Positions 52,664 through 54,369 of a stretch of DNA of 54,369 bases are shown one piece after another. The stretch comes from Gammaproteobacteria bacterium (GTDB lineage Bacteria > Pseudomonadota > Gammaproteobacteria > Ga0077536). How positions within the stretch are numbered: the first letter of the stretch is position 1; every line of letters begins with the position of its first letter. The DNA is taken from NCBI GenBank assembly GCA_016874535.1, contig VGUA01000009.1:1-54369 (forward strand). Reading direction: 5' to 3'. The position numbers and the translations under genes are program-made. The notes below the pieces were generated by a model. It saw only the letters and a list, made by a program, of their open reading frames with translations, ran no database searches and was not told the DNA's origin.

Positions 52664-54369
52664 TTAGCGAATGGTCGCGGCCTTGTCCAACGACCGGGCT
52701 TCGTCCGGTGCGGCTTCAAGCGTGACCGCGATTCCCGTCATGTGGGCCTGTCCGGACAGCGGATCGAAAGACCCCGGGCCTGTCGGCAGCAGGCGGTTGC
52801 AGTTCACCCCCGGCGAGGCGTGCGCAACGCGCATGCCCGGACTCGCCTGATGTCCCCAGCCATGTGCCATGGCCACCACGCCCGGCATGAGATCCGCATC
52901 CAGGCGCACGGTCACCAAGGTGTCGCCCCAGGTGTTGTGCAATCTCGCCGTGTCCCCATCGGCAAGACTGCGCGCGCGAGCATCCTCGGGATGGACATAC
53001 AGGGGATTGAAGCTGTTCGTGCGGGTGCGCAACCGGGGAAGATTTGAATACCAGCTGTTCATCATGCGCGCTTCGCGCCGGCTGATGAGCTTCAAGGTGT
53101 CGACAGGCTCGTCGACCAAACCCTGGAACTCGGTTGCCAGCGCCGGGAAGCGTTCACGGAAAACCATGGGACAGCAATCCACTTTCTGATCCGCAGTCTG
53201 GAGATGGTCGGTGAAGAAACGCCCATACTCATGCGGCCCGAATTCGATGACCTGACGCGCCTTGAGCTCGCTGAAGGCGATGTCGCGACTGCGCAACATG
53301 TGCGCGAATTTGCCCCAGGGCTCAACTGCGGGTGAGTCCGCAGGCTCCAGGCCCATCACTGCGGCGAGATCGGCCAGGACCTCATGCTCAGGTCGGCGTT
53401 CAGCCCGCGCCGGCACCACGGCCGGGGTGTACTGGACATAGGGCGTTGCCTGCAGGCCGGTCGCCATCACGTTCACATCCTCACGCTCGAACGCATCGGT
53501 GGCCGGCAGCAGATAATGGGAATACTCCGCCGTGGCATTGCGATAGAGATCCAGTACGACCAGCAGTTCCAGCTCAGGCAAAGCCGCCCTGAGGCGTGCC
53601 TCCCCGCCCATGGACAGCACCGGGTTGCCGGCACAGACCACCAGGGCACGAATACGATCCGAATCGGCCGTGATGAGATTTGGCAGCAGATTCCCGGGCA
53701 CGGGAAACACCGGCGCCTGCGGTCGGCGAATGCGCCCCAAGGGCGTGTCGATGAATTCTATCCCGCCGCGCGGGGTGCGACCGGCGCGGGTGTGTCGCGT
53801 GTAGTAGCCCACGGACTGCACGCTGCCGCCCGGTCGATCGAGATTGCCGGTGACGAAATTCACCATCTGCAACAGCCAATAGGCCAAAGTGCCCTGTCGC
53901 CCCATGTTCACACCTGTGGACATGTGGACGGCTGCGCCCTCGGCACGCCCGAACTCGCGGGCCAAGGCCTGCATGCGTTCCGCAGGGATGCCGGTGACGG
54001 ACGCCACCCGCTCCGGGGTGTAGTCCCGGATGAAGGCGCGCAGCTCGTCTACATGGCGGCCGTGCCGGGCGAGGATCTCCTCGCGGAAGAAGCCTTGGCG
54101 ATCGAGCTCCACCAGTAGGGCCGCCAGGAAGTAGACATCCGTATCCGGATGTATCGGCAACCACTCGCCGGTCTGTTTGGCGCTTTCTATCCGCCGCGGA
54201 TTGACGAAAACCACCTTGCCACCGCGGGCTTCGATGGCCTCCAGTGCATCCATGGACGCCGGCAGCGACACGAAGCTCATCTGACTGACCTTGGGGTTTT
54301 CGCCAATCAGCAGCAGGTAGCGTGTCTGCGCGAAATCCGGGATGGGTTGCACGGTCACTGAGCCGAACA
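52664..54369 (-). CDS. Molybdopterin-dependent oxidoreductase, C-terminal ~568 residues
   Basis: Part of a DMSO-reductase-family molybdoenzyme, cut by the right window edge. Visible are the middle domains (ESAKQTGEWLPIHPDTDVYF, a family site after the metal-binding domain; GVNMGRQGTLAYWLLQMVNFVTGNLDRPGGSV) and the C-terminal molydopterin dinucleotide-binding domain (NSFNPLYVHPEDARARSLADGD, VRLDADLMPGVVAMAHGWGH). The frame stays open to the last base, so the N-terminal iron-sulfur and first pterin domains lie outside. Substrate cannot be told from this part. It lies 75 bases upstream of the acyl-CoA dehydrogenase gene on the same strand. Confidence 0.9.
   Translation of the reverse strand, partial: FGSVTVQPIPDFAQTRYLLLIGENPKVSQMSFVSLPASMDALEAIEARGGKVVFVNPRRIESAKQTGEWLPIHPDTDVYFLAALLVELDRQGFFREEILARHGRHVDELRAFIRDYTPERVASVTGIPAERMQALAREFGRAEGAAVHMSTGVNMGRQGTLAYWLLQMVNFVTGNLDRPGGSVQSVGYYTRHTRAGRTPRGGIEFIDTPLGRIRRPQAPVFPVPGNLLPNLITADSDRIRALVVCAGNPVLSMGGEARLRAALPELELLVVLDLYRNATAEYSHYLLPATDAFEREDVNVMATGLQATPYVQYTPAVVPARAERRPEHEVLADLAAVMGLEPADSPAVEPWGKFAHMLRSRDIAFSELKARQVIEFGPHEYGRFFTDHLQTADQKVDCCPMVFRERFPALATEFQGLVDEPVDTLKLISRREARMMNSWYSNLPRLRTRTNSFNPLYVHPEDARARSLADGDTARLHNTWGDTLVTVRLDADLMPGVVAMAHGWGHQASPGMRVAHASPGVNCNRLLPTGPGSFDPLSGQAHMTGIAVTLEAAPDEARSLDKAATIR

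Noticed and set aside
51512-53047. A 511-codon plus-strand frame
   Set aside because: Antisense to the acyl-CoA dehydrogenase and molybdoenzyme genes; no domain.

Overview
The window is GC-rich, densely coded bacterial chromosome, about 51 genes in 54 kb. Gene content points to a gammaproteobacterium with aerobic metabolism: LolC-type lipoprotein release, LpxR-type lipid A deacylase, AceK with NADP-isocitrate dehydrogenase, full-length Lhr helicase, FeoAAB, AroG-type DAHP synthase, a PAPS-type CysH, ETF with ETF-quinone oxidoreductase and several acyl-CoA dehydrogenases. I cannot name the genus from the sequence alone. I recognise no tRNA, rRNA, CRISPR array, insertion sequence or phage gene. 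The left edge cuts an RND pump and the right edge cuts a molybdopterin oxidoreductase.

Layout. 1–10 kb: RND pump end, SDR, MetX-like hydrolase with a small lipoprotein, SMR exporter, BT1-like transporter, ExoD, MsrA, a frameshifted lpxR, lolC and a nucleotidyltransferase-like protein. 10–15.4 kb: SDR, an AT-rich gap, a PilZ-like protein, avtA, a small membrane protein, and a hipBA pair whose HipA has lost its catalytic residues; AT-rich gaps on both sides of the PilZ-to-hipBA block carry the same 12-bp word. 15.4–28.5 kb: lhr, trmO, an IalB-like protein, DUF192, an MxaD-like/beta-propeller pair, an epimerase and hydrolase, and a sensor kinase (frameshifted) coupled to a REC-PAS-GGDEF-EAL response regulator. 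28.8–39 kb: icd-aceK, feoA-feoA-feoB with a candidate promoter and Fur box, aroG, a BtuFCD-like importer overlapping aroG, and cysH.

39–54 kb is a catabolic block. One minus-strand run, read from high to low coordinates, is etfB-etfA-ETF-QO-ferredoxin-ferredoxin reductase-ferredoxin-acetoacetyl-CoA synthetase-fumarase, with mostly very short gaps. A glutaryl-CoA dehydrogenase gene diverges from it. Further right are an RRM protein with a small helical partner, and an SDR/isovaleryl-type acyl-CoA dehydrogenase pair. The dehydrogenases would pass electrons to EtfAB, then ETF-QO and quinone; acetoacetyl-CoA synthetase and fumarase fit the downstream end of amino-acid and fatty-acid breakdown.

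Most worth a second look: the HipA pseudokinase, the two single-base frameshifts (lpxR at a G7 tract, and the sensor kinase), the Fur box that relocates the feoA start, and the ferredoxin-reductase-ferredoxin trio inside the ETF operon. Several start codons were moved from the longest open frame using Shine-Dalgarno or promoter evidence; two of the well-supported ones are TTG (SMR exporter, icd).
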